Shown: positions 6,977 through 14,760 of the stretch, in pieces
Layout of the letters: every line of letters begins with the position of its first letter
How positions within the stretch are numbered: position 1 is the first letter of the stretch
NCBI GenBank assembly: GCA_049511715.1
Contig: JBEKXU010000046.1
Coordinates: forward strand, 1 to 20,165
Direction: 5' to 3'
Origin: JBEKHT01 sp049511715
Lineage (GTDB): Bacteria > Chloroflexota > Anaerolineae > Anaerolineales > RBG-16-64-43
Length of the DNA stretch: 20,165 nt
Notes under the pieces: model-generated
The model's input: the letters and a program-made list of their open reading frames with translations, nothing else
What the model was told of the DNA's origin: nothing
The model's database searches: none
Position numbers and translations under genes: made by a program

Positions 6977-7378
6977 GTGACCCGGCCGAGGCAGAAACAC
7001 GGATCCCAGCCGCTCGGGATTCTGCCGGGTGGCTTCCTTAGTTGTAAGGCGTCCGCAGCGATGACCGCGGGCATTGCGCCACGAATCAGAGCGGTCTCTT
7101 GGTCGGGAGTTTGACGATTGCGTGTGGAATTCCCGGCTACTGACCTGCGCCCCATGCCGTTGGAATGACTTGCAAGAGAGCTGACCAGCGGGGCGTATCT
7201 GTTGGATCAGAGTTCTCCGTCCGCCGGGATTGCAGAAGCAACGCCTGGACGGTGATCCTGCGTGACCGAACAGAAAAAAGCCTACTTATGCAAATCGTGG
7301 AGGGCGCAGCCATTTTCCTTGCGGATCCGTCCGAACGCTTTGGGTTTAGTTTTCCCGGAAAGGAGATTGAGTCCTGAG
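6977..7378. other. Spacer without an identifiable gene
   Basis: About 400 bases between the lipoprotein and the next oxidoreductase. Short open frames exist on both strands (for example plus 7165-7377) but none has a ribosome binding site together with a recognisable domain. No clear promoter was found. The last 20 bases contain the AAGGAG that probably serves the downstream gene. Confidence 0.4.
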
Positions 7379-7849
7379 TTGAACCTTCCTAGATTCTTAT
7401 GGCGGATGCTCGAGCTCGGTCCGCGCTTCCTCTACGCGATCGGACTGGGTGGGCTTATCGGCCGTTCTCTCCTTCTTCTGACGACGAGAGGGCGCAAGAC
7501 GGGCCTTCCGAGAACCGTCCCTCTCACCTACGAGGAGACCGGTGGTGCTTATTTGGTCGCATCGGCCCGGGGTCCGGCTGCGGACTGGCTCAGAAACATT
7601 CAGGCGAATTCGGATGTGGAGATCCGTGTGGGCCATCACCGGTTTGGGGCCAAGGCTGTTGTGATTACGGACGTGTCGAGGATCGCTCAGTACCTTCGGG
7701 GGCAGATAGACCGCAACCCGAGGATGTTCCAAGGCATTCTACAGGCCGAGGGTCTATCCCCTCACCCCGATCAGGCCGAGCTTGAAGTCCTCGCTTCGAG
7801 ACGCCCGATGGTGGAGATTCGGCCCAAGGAAGTGCAGCTCGAAGACTGA
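7379..7849 (+). CDS. Deazaflavin-dependent nitroreductase-like protein (DDN type)
   Basis: A second DDN-family split-barrel protein, about 156 residues with the TTG start proposed here. The typical opening LNLPRFLWRMLELGPRFLYA is followed by the hydrophobic GLGGLIGRSLLLLTT, then the signature RGRKTGLPRTVPLTYEE, VASARGPAADWLRNIQA and a C-terminal alpha/beta part ending VEIRPKEVQLED. Family members use F420 or related flavins to reduce quinones or nitro compounds, often near the membrane. The TTG at 7379 is chosen because homologous proteins begin at this Asn-Leu-Pro segment and AAGGAG lies about 13 bases before it. A GTG at 7262 would add 39 residues with no family counterpart. It differs clearly from the DDN-like protein at 2471, so it is a separate subgroup rather than a recent duplicate. 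Confidence 0.82.
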   Translation: MNLPRFLWRMLELGPRFLYAIGLGGLIGRSLLLLTTRGRKTGLPRTVPLTYEETGGAYLVASARGPAADWLRNIQANSDVEIRVGHHRFGAKAVVITDVSRIAQYLRGQIDRNPRMFQGILQAEGLSPHPDQAELEVLASRRPMVEIRPKEVQLED

Positions 7850-8608
7850 GAAGCAACGCCCGCCAGAATAGAGGCGTCCGAAGTCCGAGGGACGTGCTCC
7901 GCCAAACGCGGGCGAGCTCCTGAGACTGCGAGGGCCGCTGTGGCTTTCGTGTCCAGTGGAAGGCCCAGCCTCCTCAGACGCCCAATACCGTGAAGCTTCG
8001 GCGCCTCATCAGGTGAGGCGTCTTGGCGGGATGCTGGCCTTGGCTGGTTGAGAGGCTCGGTTCGCAGCCAATGGGGGGGCCCAACCTGTGCTGGGAGTTC
8101 GCCCGAGGCGAGCCAGCAGCCTCCGAGATGGGGGCAACCCGCCCAAGCCGGGAGACCTTCTTCAGCCTAGCCGAGGCTGCCGCCCGACCTTGGATGGAAA
8201 TGCATCCCGCGATTCATGAGCACGATGTGACCGAGAGAGCGTCCGGCGGGGGGCGCCATGACCAGCCCGCAGGGACGAGTGCAGATCATCATGGCCTTGC
8301 CCTTAGGTTGGTGCGCTTGTCGCCTGTGGCACCAAGCGCAATGCGGATCTTCTCTCCCACGCCGCCCCTCTTGAGTGCGGCCGACGCAGTCATCCGCCCC
8401 GCGGCTTAGGAGGCCGTGATTTCCTCAGCCGTCTGATCTTGAAGACCTACGGCGGGGGCAAGAAGTATCTCTTCGGGGGTGTCCGCTCTTTATCGACCCT
8501 CTTGAGAGGAAGCCGGCAGCGCGTGGCTTCTGGGTGGATGCGGTCATAATAGAGGGAAGCCGCGGGTTGCGCAGGGATCGTTATCCGTCCGGCCGGGCAA
8601 GCACGCCA
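7850..8608. other. 759-base gene-poor spacer with a possible gene remnant
   Basis: A hairpin CGCCTCA/TGAGGCG (8002-8008 with 8014-8020) followed by TCTT may be a weak plus-strand terminator for the gene ending at 7849. Plus 8418-8549 has an open frame reading DFLSRLILKTYGGGKKYLFG and continuing to a TAA. Its hydrophobic/basic pattern looks like a real protein C-terminus, but I cannot name the family. The plus frame around 8023-8409 is open without protein-like features. No complete gene is supported. Confidence 0.35.
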
Positions 8609-9238
8609 TCAGGAGCCAAGTGCTTCCTTTACCAGGATCATCGTTGTCCGCCCTGGGATGACTTCCTTATAAACGACCAGGAGTTTGCCGATGCTGCTGT
8701 TTCGGCCGGCGGCCTGAAGCATGCGCTCATCCTCCAGCGGATAGGAGTACTCCCAGGCGCGCTTCAGGCCCTCGCCCAGGTCGGCCACAATCTTCTGGGC
8801 GCCGACCACCCAAACGACGTGCGCGGCGCTGGCGGCGTAGCCTGCCAGCTGGCTTCCGGTGTTGGAGACGATAACCACCTCGCCGTCCTCCGTCACGGCG
8901 TGGACGCTGCCGACGATGTATTCAGGAACCGCGCCGAGCTTGATCATCTCGCGCATTTGAGTCTGGCGGTCCATGGTCGCCAGCTTGGCGCGCACCGAGT
9001 TGTACCGCTGGTCGACTTCGGCGGGGATGCCCAGGGTATCCAGCGTCCGCGAATTGCCGGTAAATACTTCCGCGCCAGCTGGGATGGTCTCGAACAGCTT
9101 GGCCTTGGCCTCTTCGCCGTTGGCGGCAATGAGCACGCGGATGCCGTTGGCTTGCAGGGCTTTTGCCGCGCGTTCTATTTGTTCGTCACTGGCCAATTGG
9201 GCGTAGGCCATGTTGGGGGTTAGTTTGGAAAGCGTCAT
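8609..9238 (-). CDS. LUD-domain protein (LutC/YkgG-like, DUF162)
   Basis: A 209-residue protein of the LUD family (PF02589), to which LutC and part of LutB of the lactate-utilisation system belong. Seen: the N-terminal helical part with ASDEQIERAAKALQANGI, the segment ETIPAGAEVFTGNSRTLDTL near residues 50-69, AVTEDGEVVIVSNTGSQLAG near 114-133 with the conserved glycine/serine loop, and VVWVVGAQKIVADLGEGLKR. No LutA or LutB iron-sulphur partner lies nearby, so a role in lactate oxidation is doubtful; stand-alone LUD proteins are of unknown function. The ATG at 9238 has AAGGAG nine bases upstream. A much longer in-frame upstream extension on this strand runs antisense through the neighbouring methyltransferase and is rejected. 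Confidence 0.87.
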   Translation of the reverse strand: MTLSKLTPNMAYAQLASDEQIERAAKALQANGIRVLIAANGEEAKAKLFETIPAGAEVFTGNSRTLDTLGIPAEVDQRYNSVRAKLATMDRQTQMREMIKLGAVPEYIVGSVHAVTEDGEVVIVSNTGSQLAGYAASAAHVVWVVGAQKIVADLGEGLKRAWEYSYPLEDERMLQAAGRNSSIGKLLVVYKEVIPGRTTMILVKEALGS

Positions 9239-9601
9239 TGCCAAGTTCTCCTTGACCGGTTGGGCTTGCCTGCGAGACCGGCGTCCGGCGAACCGCGGTC
9301 GTCGGCAATTTGACACCGGTTTATAGAGTCGGTCAAGGGTCAAATGGTGGCTTCTGTCGGGAAAGCAGCCACAGGGCAGAATGCTCAAGGCCGCCCCAGT
9401 CTGCCGGGAACAGTGGACGCTCGCGTCCAGCGCATCCTCAATCCGATCCTGTTGGCCTCCCAGGAATTGCCTGTGGAAGAAGGATTCCGTCGCCGCACCG
9501 CCAGATCGTAATGATAGAATGCTTGGCTCGCAGCCCGGCCTGCTGGGTGCAGGGATCCACCGATGGCTCAAGAACTGTCGGTACGCAAGGGAGGAAAGTG
9601 A
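9239..9601. other. Divergent intergenic region with promoter candidate and small open frame
   Basis: Separates the LUD gene (minus) from the methyltransferase (plus). TGATAGAAT at 9512-9520 fits an extended -10 promoter about 80 bases before the methyltransferase start. A 55-codon plus frame from ATG 9344 to TAA 9511 reads MVASVGKAATGQNAQGRP and later LNPILLASQELPVEEGF. It has no strong ribosome binding site and no recognised family, so it is noted rather than called. Confidence 0.4.
9512..9520 (+). promoter_or_regulatory. Extended -10 promoter candidate for the methyltransferase gene
   Basis: TGA-TAGAAT matches TGn followed by TAnnnT. No good -35 is present at the normal distance, as is usual for extended -10 promoters. 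It lies about 75-80 bases before the GGGAGG/ATG of the gene at 9602. Confidence 0.4.
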
Positions 9602-10411
9602 ATGGCGAAGGACGATTTGGCTCAAGCCAACGACGAAGTGCGCGCTGCCTGGAATGCCAACGCGGCCTTCTGGGATGAGCATATGGGAGAAGGCAACGAA
9701 TTCGTCAACCTGCTGGAATGGCCGGCGGCGGTCCGGTTGCTGGATGTTCAGCCCGGGCAGCGTGTCCTGGATGCGGCTTGCGGCAACGGTCTGACCTCCC
9801 GCAGGCTGGCCGCCCTGGGTGCCCAAGTCCTTGCCTTCGACTTTTCGGAGGAGCTTATCCGGATGGCCCGGCGAAAACCGAATCCGGACCAACGCATTGA
9901 CTATCGAGTCGTCGACGGAACCGACGAGCGAGCGCTCCTCAAACTGGGGCGGGCCTCCTTCGATGCGGCCCTTTGCAATATGGCGTTGTTCGACATGGCC
10001 GAGATCGGCCCGCTCCTCCGGGCCCTGGCCAAACTGCTCAAGCCCGAGGGGCCCTTTGTCTTTTCGCTGACCCATCCGGCCTTTAACAACTCTTCTTGTG
10101 TCCATGTGGGGGAAGAAATCGATGGGGAAGGCGGGATCAAGACGGTCTATTCGGTCAAGATCTCCCGTTACCTGACCCCGTATCAAGCCCGCGGCCTGGC
10201 GCTACGCGGCCAACCCCGGGTGCAGGTGTATTTCGAGCGGCCGCTGCAGTACTACCTGAACCTCGGCTTCCGATGCGGTTTTGTCCTGGACGGATTCGAG
10301 GAATGCGCCTTTCCGCCTGACGGTCCGCAGGAGCACCCGCTCAGCTGGGGCGGGAAGTTCAGCGAGATTCCACCGGTTCTCGTGGCGCGGCTGCGCCTTG
10401 CCAATGGTTAG
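9602..10411 (+). CDS. Class I SAM-dependent methyltransferase (type 11-like)
   Basis: A complete 269-residue methyltransferase. Seen: an N-terminal helix region (AAWNANAAFWDEHMGEGNEF) that is typical of small-molecule methyltransferases, motif I VLDAACGNGLTSRRLA (about residues 55-70), the acidic end of strand 2 in VLAFDFSEELIRMARR, a motif III-like region around YRVVDGTDE, motif IV DAALCNMALFDMAEI, and LLKPEGPFVFSLTHPAF as the post-core strand. The C-terminal part (RYLTPYQARGLALRGQPRVQ to the SEIPPVLVARLRL end) is the substrate cap and ending of the fold. The ATG has GGGAGG seven bases upstream. The substrate is not predictable. It is transcribed alone, divergently from the LUD gene. Confidence 0.9.
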   Translation: MAKDDLAQANDEVRAAWNANAAFWDEHMGEGNEFVNLLEWPAAVRLLDVQPGQRVLDAACGNGLTSRRLAALGAQVLAFDFSEELIRMARRKPNPDQRIDYRVVDGTDERALLKLGRASFDAALCNMALFDMAEIGPLLRALAKLLKPEGPFVFSLTHPAFNNSSCVHVGEEIDGEGGIKTVYSVKISRYLTPYQARGLALRGQPRVQVYFERPLQYYLNLGFRCGFVLDGFEECAFPPDGPQEHPLSWGGKFSEIPPVLVARLRLANG

Positions 10412-10850
10412 CTTCTTTTTGCCCGCGGAGGGGGATTCGCGGCGTTCACGATCTTCCCGCTGGCCGAATTCCTGGAAGTGTCCTTGCTGGCGATTCCCCA
10501 CACCGCCTGCCTGCAGAAGGGAGGGCAGCTGGACCTGGCTGATCCGGGGCGGCCCTCGGCTTCCTGCAGATCGTTGCCGACTATCCGGAGTCTTTCCTGG
10601 GCGTCCCGAAGAATGTGCGGAAGCGCTGGGTGCGTGTCCTTGCAGGCGTGTCCTTCCGGCTGGATTGATGGGGCCATAGCTTGCGGCAGGCTCAATCGGG
10701 TCGATCTGTGGGCGGCGTATCTCAAGCGACGTGTTGACGGCAGAATAGGACCCGCTTGGTTTGCGGCCTCCTTCTCCTGATATACTCCCTGCGGTTGAAT
10801 GACGAGCGACTCCCGCTCGGGCTATTGCTGGGTTAGGAAGGAGACATGTC
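10412..10850. other. Spacer holding a possible degraded gene
   Basis: Two plus frames in succession have protein-like composition: first about 10417-10560 (AAFTIFPLAEFLEVSLLAIP, then HTACLQKGGQLDLADPG), then from about 10553 to a TGA at 10666-10668 (GFLQIVADYPESFLGVPKNV and on to VLAGVSFRLD). A small indel near 10555 would join them into one ~83-residue frame. The family is not recognised, so this is a possible remnant only. The right part contains the promoter and ribosome binding site of the nitroreductase gene. Confidence 0.35.
10778..10786 (+). promoter_or_regulatory. Extended -10 promoter of the nitroreductase/LLM operon
   Basis: TGA-TATACT fits an extended -10 with a near-consensus hexamer (10781-10786). 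A weak TTGGTT at 10756-10761 is 19 bases upstream. The start of transcription would be near 10793, about 58 bases before the ATG at 10851. Confidence 0.5.
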
Positions 10851-11357
10851 ATGGAGGTATACGAAGCCGTCCGCACGGTGCTCGCAGTACGCACCTACCG
10901 GGACAAACGGGTTCCACCGGAGGTCGTCCGTCGGATCGTGGAGGCGGCCCGGCTGACCGCCAGCTCCAAAAATGACCAGCCCTGGCATTTCATCATTGTG
11001 GAGAATCCGGAGACGTTGAAAAAACTGGGAGGATTGGCCCAAACCGGGCGGTACATCGCCCAGGCGCCGCTGGCGATTGTCGTCGCCATGGAGAAATCAG
11101 TGTTCGCGGTTTCCGATGCGAGCCGCGCGATTCAATCGATGGTCCTGACCGCCTGGTCGGAAGGCATTGGCTCGAATTGGGTCGGCTTCGGGAACCTGGA
11201 CGCGGTCAAGCCGGTCCTGGGAATTCCCGACGCCATCGATGTGCTGGCCATCGTGCCCTTCGGGTACGCGGACAAGGCAATCGGCAAGGGCAAGAAGAAG
11301 CGCAAGCCGCTCTCTCAAATCGCTCACCGTGAGCGCTTCGGACAGCCGTTCGCATAA
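10851..11357 (+). CDS. Nitroreductase-family oxidoreductase
   Basis: A 168-residue FMN-binding nitroreductase-fold protein. The N-terminal signature is clear: VYEAVRTVLAVRTYRDKRVP with the FMN phosphate-binding RT-R, then VEAARLTASSKNDQPWHFII around residues 31-50 and PLAIVVAMEK. The middle shows DASRAIQSMVLTAWSEGIGS, the helix packing against FMN, and the end has IVPFGYADK and the basic tail typical of the family. Members use NAD(P)H or other donors to reduce nitro groups, quinones or flavins. The ATG has AAGGAG seven bases upstream. The following LLM-class gene starts 21 bases after this stop, so the two form an operon of flavin-type oxidoreductases. Confidence 0.9.
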   Translation: MEVYEAVRTVLAVRTYRDKRVPPEVVRRIVEAARLTASSKNDQPWHFIIVENPETLKKLGGLAQTGRYIAQAPLAIVVAMEKSVFAVSDASRAIQSMVLTAWSEGIGSNWVGFGNLDAVKPVLGIPDAIDVLAIVPFGYADKAIGKGKKKRKPLSQIAHRERFGQPFA

Positions 11358-11378
11358 TTCCGAATACAAAGAGGACAA

Positions 11379-12278
11379 ATGAAAATTGGATTGCAGGTTC
11401 CGAATTTCACCTGGCCGGGCGGCCCGGACGCCATCCGCAAGACCCTAGCGGAGATCGCGGTAGCGGCCGACGAATCGGGCTTTGCCAGCCTGTGGGTGAT
11501 GGACCATTTCTTTCAGATCGGCGGCCGAGATGGAAGGTCAGGCCTCGGTCCGGCCGAGGACGAGATGCTGGAAGGCTACAGCGTCCTTTCCTACCTGGCC
11601 GGGATAACGAAGAAGGTCAAGCTGGGTACCCTGGTCACGGGTGTCATCTACCGCCACCCGGGAATCTTGGCAAAGACCGTGACAACCCTGGACGTGCTTT
11701 CCGGGGGGCGCGCCTACCTGGGCATCGGCGCGGCCTGGAACGAGCGAGAGTCGCTTGGGCTCGGGATCCCCTTCCCTCCGCTGGCCGAGCGCTTCGAGCG
11801 GCTGGAAGAGGCCCTGCAGATCGTCCAGCAGATGTGGTCCGGCAAGCGCGCTCCCTACAACGGCAAGCACTATCACCTTGCGGACACCCTGAACAGCCCG
11901 CAGCCTCTGACCCGGCCTCACCCGCCGATCCTGATCGGCGGCTCGGGGGAGAAGAAAACCTTGCGCCTGGTCGCCCAGTACGCCGACGCGTGCAACTTGT
12001 TTGCCGCCGCGGACATTGAAGTGATCCGCCACAAGCTAGACGTGCTGAAGGGGCACTGCGATCGGCTGGGCCGGGACTATGCCGCGATCGAGAAGACCAC
12101 GCTGGCGACGGCCCGGCTGGCCCCCGGTCAGATGAGCGCCGCGGATGTGGTCGCGCAGTGCCGCCAGCTGGCGGGCCTTGGCATCCAGCATGCGATCTTC
12201 AACATGCCCAATGTCCACGAGATTTCGCCTCTAAAGACCTTCGGCAAGGAAATCATCCCGGCCGTGGCGGCGCTCTGA
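11379..12278 (+). CDS. LLM-class flavin/F420-dependent oxidoreductase
   Basis: A 299-residue TIM-barrel protein of the luciferase-like monooxygenase superfamily, close in pattern to the F420-dependent subgroup (TIGR03560-like). Seen: MKIGLQVPNFTWPGGPDA, the strand 2 region ESGFASLWVMDHFFQI, KKVKLGTLVTGVIYRHPGIL, TLDVLSGGRAYLGIGAAWNE with the conserved cofactor-binding G-GAAWNE, the PFPPLAERFERLEEALQIVQ helix, YNGKHYHL, PHPPILIGGSGEKKTLRLVA and YADACNLF. All are in the expected order and the length is normal. The substrate is unknown; F420 is favoured over FMN by the subgroup resemblance, by inference. GAGG lies four bases before the ATG. It is the second gene of an operon with the nitroreductase and ends about 80 bases before a strong terminator hairpin. 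Confidence 0.9.
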   Translation: MKIGLQVPNFTWPGGPDAIRKTLAEIAVAADESGFASLWVMDHFFQIGGRDGRSGLGPAEDEMLEGYSVLSYLAGITKKVKLGTLVTGVIYRHPGILAKTVTTLDVLSGGRAYLGIGAAWNERESLGLGIPFPPLAERFERLEEALQIVQQMWSGKRAPYNGKHYHLADTLNSPQPLTRPHPPILIGGSGEKKTLRLVAQYADACNLFAAADIEVIRHKLDVLKGHCDRLGRDYAAIEKTTLATARLAPGQMSAADVVAQCRQLAGLGIQHAIFNMPNVHEISPLKTFGKEIIPAVAAL

Positions 12279-12355
12279 GTCAAACGCGAAAGAAGAGCGA
12301 CCAGAAACAAGCTCAGTCGTCAGGGCAGAAACGAAGGGGGGAGTAGAAAAGAACC

Positions 12356-12395
12356 CCTCTCCCAGGGCGGGAAGGGTAACCCGCCCGGGGAGAGG
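12356..12395. terminator. Strong bidirectional terminator hairpin
   Basis: A 16-bp stem with one mismatch, 12356-12371 against 12380-12395, and the 8-base loop AAGGGTAA. The plus strand continues TTTCTC; the minus strand continues with TTCTTTTCT after two bases. It lies between convergent transcription units and can end both the oxidoreductase operon (plus) and transcripts from the exporter side (minus). Confidence 0.8.
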
Positions 12396-12399
12396 TTTC

Positions 12400-12534
12400 T
12401 CATGCTTTCGTCATGGTGAGCTGAGGGATTGTGACCCGGACAAACGGTGCTCCGACCGGGTCCGGCGGCTTCCCCAGCGAGCGATAGAGCTGGCTGGCGA
12501 GGGACACGATCGGTTCCGTCCCTGGGTTGCCCGG
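12400..12534 (-). pseudogene. C-terminal remnant of an unidentified protein
   Basis: A 44-codon frame following an in-frame TGA (12535-12537) reads PGNPGTEPIVSLASQLYRSL, then GKPPDPVGAPFVRVTIPQ and ends LTMTKA at a TGA five bases before the terminator hairpin. The composition is that of a real protein end rather than of chance GC-rich sequence, and a stop codon followed at once by a good terminator is what an old gene end should look like. No start codon with a ribosome binding site exists. The family is not recognised. Confidence 0.35.
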
Positions 12535-12663
12535 TCAAGCGCACCGGAAGGCATCGTTTGCGAGAATCCGCAAAGAGAATGCGGCCGAACGGGTTCCCGC
12601 TGGGCAGGCTCGATCCTTCAGTGTCTCGCTGTGATCTGAAGCGGTCCGGCGCTTGGCCGGATC

Positions 12664-14088
12664 CTATTTCGCCATCGCATCCGCCTGCACCAACCGCCGC
12701 CGATCCTCTTTGCCGCGCACGAGCGAAAAGCCCGAGGCGACCACGCAAAGTACTGCTGAGACCAGGAAAGCGCTCTTGATGCCGATGACGAAGGCCTGCA
12801 TCATTTGCGAACCGAGCGTTACGTTCGTGCCGACAAACAGGTTCATGACGATCTGGCTCGGCAGGCTCCCGGCGGCCACCGCGAGCGCCAAAGCAAAACT
12901 AGTCACCATGCCCGTCTGCCGAAAGGTAGCCAGCGTTGCCGAGGCGACACCGAGCCGGGACACAGGGGCGCTGTTCATCGCCGCGCTCGTGTTCGGTGAC
13001 CAGAACAGGCCTCCGCCCAGGCCCATTAGGGCCAACCCGACGGCGATTTCCCAGTACGGCGTCACCGGCGAAAGCCTCGTGATGAACCAGGCCAAGGCCG
13101 TGGCCTGCAGCAACACGCCGGCGGTTGCGGGAATCCTGGCGCCGATGTGGTCAGCCAGCATTCCGCTTAACGGCCCCACCACCGCACTGACCAAAGGGAG
13201 AGGAATGAGCAGCAGGGCGGATCTCAGGGGACTATAGCCGCGCACCCCCTGCAGGTAGAACACGATCAAGAAGTCGACGGCGAACATCGCCAGCGACTGA
13301 AGCATCGCGGCCAGCACCGAGAAGTTGTACACACGATGTTGGAAGAGCGAGAGATCCAGCACGGGGTTCACCGCGCGCCGCTCCCAAGCGAAGAATACGA
13401 TGAACATCACCACGAACAGAGCGAACAAGGACAGAATCGGCAGCGAGGTCCAGCTGTATTCGATGCCCAGGGTCAGCGCTACCAACAGGGAGACCAGGCC
13501 GAGGCTGAAGGTTAGCGCGCCGACCGGGTCGAATCTCTCGCCCCGCTTGGGCTTGGACATTTCGTGCAAGGCCCGATAGCCCCACAGCGTGCCGATAATT
13601 CCGATCGGTACATTGATGTAGAAGATCCAGCGCCAGCTGGTGGCGGCGAGAATCACACCCCCCAGAAGAGGGCCGGCAATCGCCCCCAGCGCCCAGGTGA
13701 CGCCGTTGATCCCGAGCGCACGACCGCGCTCGTTCGCCTGAAAGACCTCGGTGATGATCGCCGGGCTGTTGACCATCATCAGGGCCGCGCCGGACCCCTG
13801 GACAAGCCGGAACAGGATCAACTGGAGGGCGGTCTGCGAGATCCCGCACAAAGCGGAGCCCACCGTGAAGACGACGAAGCCCAGGTTGTACATGCGCACC
13901 CGGCCGAGCATGTCCGCCACACGCCCGAAGGTCAGCAGAAAGACGGTGCTGATCAGGATGTACGCCATGATGACCCAGACCATCTCGATCAGGTCGGCGT
14001 GGAGTTTCTCCATCATGTCCGGCAGCGCCAGGATCACGATAGTGCTATCAATCGCCGCCATCAGCGATCCGATCGTGGTCACGCTCAA
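12664..14088 (-). CDS. DHA2-type (14-TM) MFS drug/solute exporter
   Basis: A 474-residue major facilitator of the EmrB/QacA (DHA2) type, a proton-driven exporter in the cytoplasmic membrane. Seen: the TM1 motif MAAIDSTIVILALPDM with the family aspartate, motif A FGRVADMLGRVRMYNLG after TM2, LFRLVQGSGAALMMVNSPAI (motif B region), the antiporter motif C as WALGAIAGPLLGGVI, INVPIGIIG, and hydrophobic segments sufficient for 14 helices. It ends with a basic tail (LVRGKEDRRRLVQ). The listed start is the TTG at 14088. The reading frame stays open 26-30 codons further upstream (QAASAHGRRRIEYKWIA), as in normal family members. A promoter-like TAGATT and GGAGAGGG (14171-14178) lie there, but the codon at the proper distance is GAT, not a start codon. 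The true N-terminus is therefore uncertain. The substrate is unknown. Confidence 0.88.
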   Translation of the reverse strand: MSVTTIGSLMAAIDSTIVILALPDMMEKLHADLIEMVWVIMAYILISTVFLLTFGRVADMLGRVRMYNLGFVVFTVGSALCGISQTALQLILFRLVQGSGAALMMVNSPAIITEVFQANERGRALGINGVTWALGAIAGPLLGGVILAATSWRWIFYINVPIGIIGTLWGYRALHEMSKPKRGERFDPVGALTFSLGLVSLLVALTLGIEYSWTSLPILSLFALFVVMFIVFFAWERRAVNPVLDLSLFQHRVYNFSVLAAMLQSLAMFAVDFLIVFYLQGVRGYSPLRSALLLIPLPLVSAVVGPLSGMLADHIGARIPATAGVLLQATALAWFITRLSPVTPYWEIAVGLALMGLGGGLFWSPNTSAAMNSAPVSRLGVASATLATFRQTGMVTSFALALAVAAGSLPSQIVMNLFVGTNVTLGSQMMQAFVIGIKSAFLVSAVLCVVASGFSLVRGKEDRRRLVQADAMAK

Positions 14089-14760
14089 CGCGATCCATTT
14101 GTATTCAATGCGCCGCCGCCCGTGGGCGGAGGCCGCTTGGGTGATCCCGTTTTGTGTTTCCGTATCGCTACCCTCTCCACGCTAGAATCTAATTGGGCCG
14201 CCGCCGAGCCTTCTGGGCCCTCGGTTCCGTCCTTGACGTACCGTGAAAGAAACTGGCTCGGGCGGTGGCACGGCCGGCGTTTCCCTTCACATTCCCGGCG
14301 ATCCGGTGCAATGCCGACAGGATAGTCCAATTCCCTTTGCACGCGCCGGAGCCGGTGAGTATTCCCCTGTCGAGGAACGCCCGAATTGTCTGCGCGATAT
14401 ACGCATCACGGCTGAGCTCGCCGTGGCGTGCCTCGCATTCCCGGACCCGCAAACATGAGCGTTCAGGCGCAAGAATGAGGCTCGGCCGTCTCGACCAAGG
14501 AACCTCAATTTCCGAGTTCCGGTCCGCGACCGATCAGGGCCTTTCCACAGAAGCCAGGCTGACTGCATCCTGGCGGAACGCGTTCCTGTCCCGCCGGTCA
14601 CCTCCAGACCGCGATTGCAAACTATACACCATGCAAAACCTGATGTGAAGTAGGATATTCCATCGAGTCCTTGGCGGCTTTTCCCTCGTGCGATCGTGGC
14701 CGTATCCGCAGGCGGGGCCGCCAGCGTCTTCTTTCTTCTGAAGGCCGCCGGAGAGTAACC
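14089..14760. other. Spacer with upstream leader of the exporter; no gene supported
   Basis: The left part (14089-14185) is the open upstream extension of the exporter frame with a ribosome binding site at 14171-14178. The middle contains a minus-strand frame (about 14189-14452) with stretches such as GELSRDAYIAQTIRAFLD, which looks slightly protein-like but has no family, no ATG and no ribosome binding site. TATACA (14623-14628) is a weak -10 candidate for the plus-strand VOC gene at the right end. Confidence 0.35.

Noticed and set aside
6581..7000. Minus-strand frame with many AVGV repeats
   Set aside because: This is the complement of the TFTPTA-coding repeat; the plus-strand lipoprotein explains it.
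7165..7377. A 70-codon plus-strand frame before the second DDN-like gene
   Set aside because: No recognised family, no ribosome binding site and no codon pattern distinguishing it from chance; it ends two bases before the proposed TTG start of the next gene.
9239..10186. A long N-terminal extension of the LUD-domain protein on the minus strand
   Set aside because: It is antisense to the SAM methyltransferase at 9602-10411. The LUD homology and a good ribosome binding site begin at 9238.
14189..14452. Minus-strand frame containing GELSRDAYIAQTIRAFLD as a possible small regulator
   Set aside because: There is no ATG, no ribosome binding site, and composition returns to chance-like on both sides. 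It overlaps the exporter leader on the same strand.
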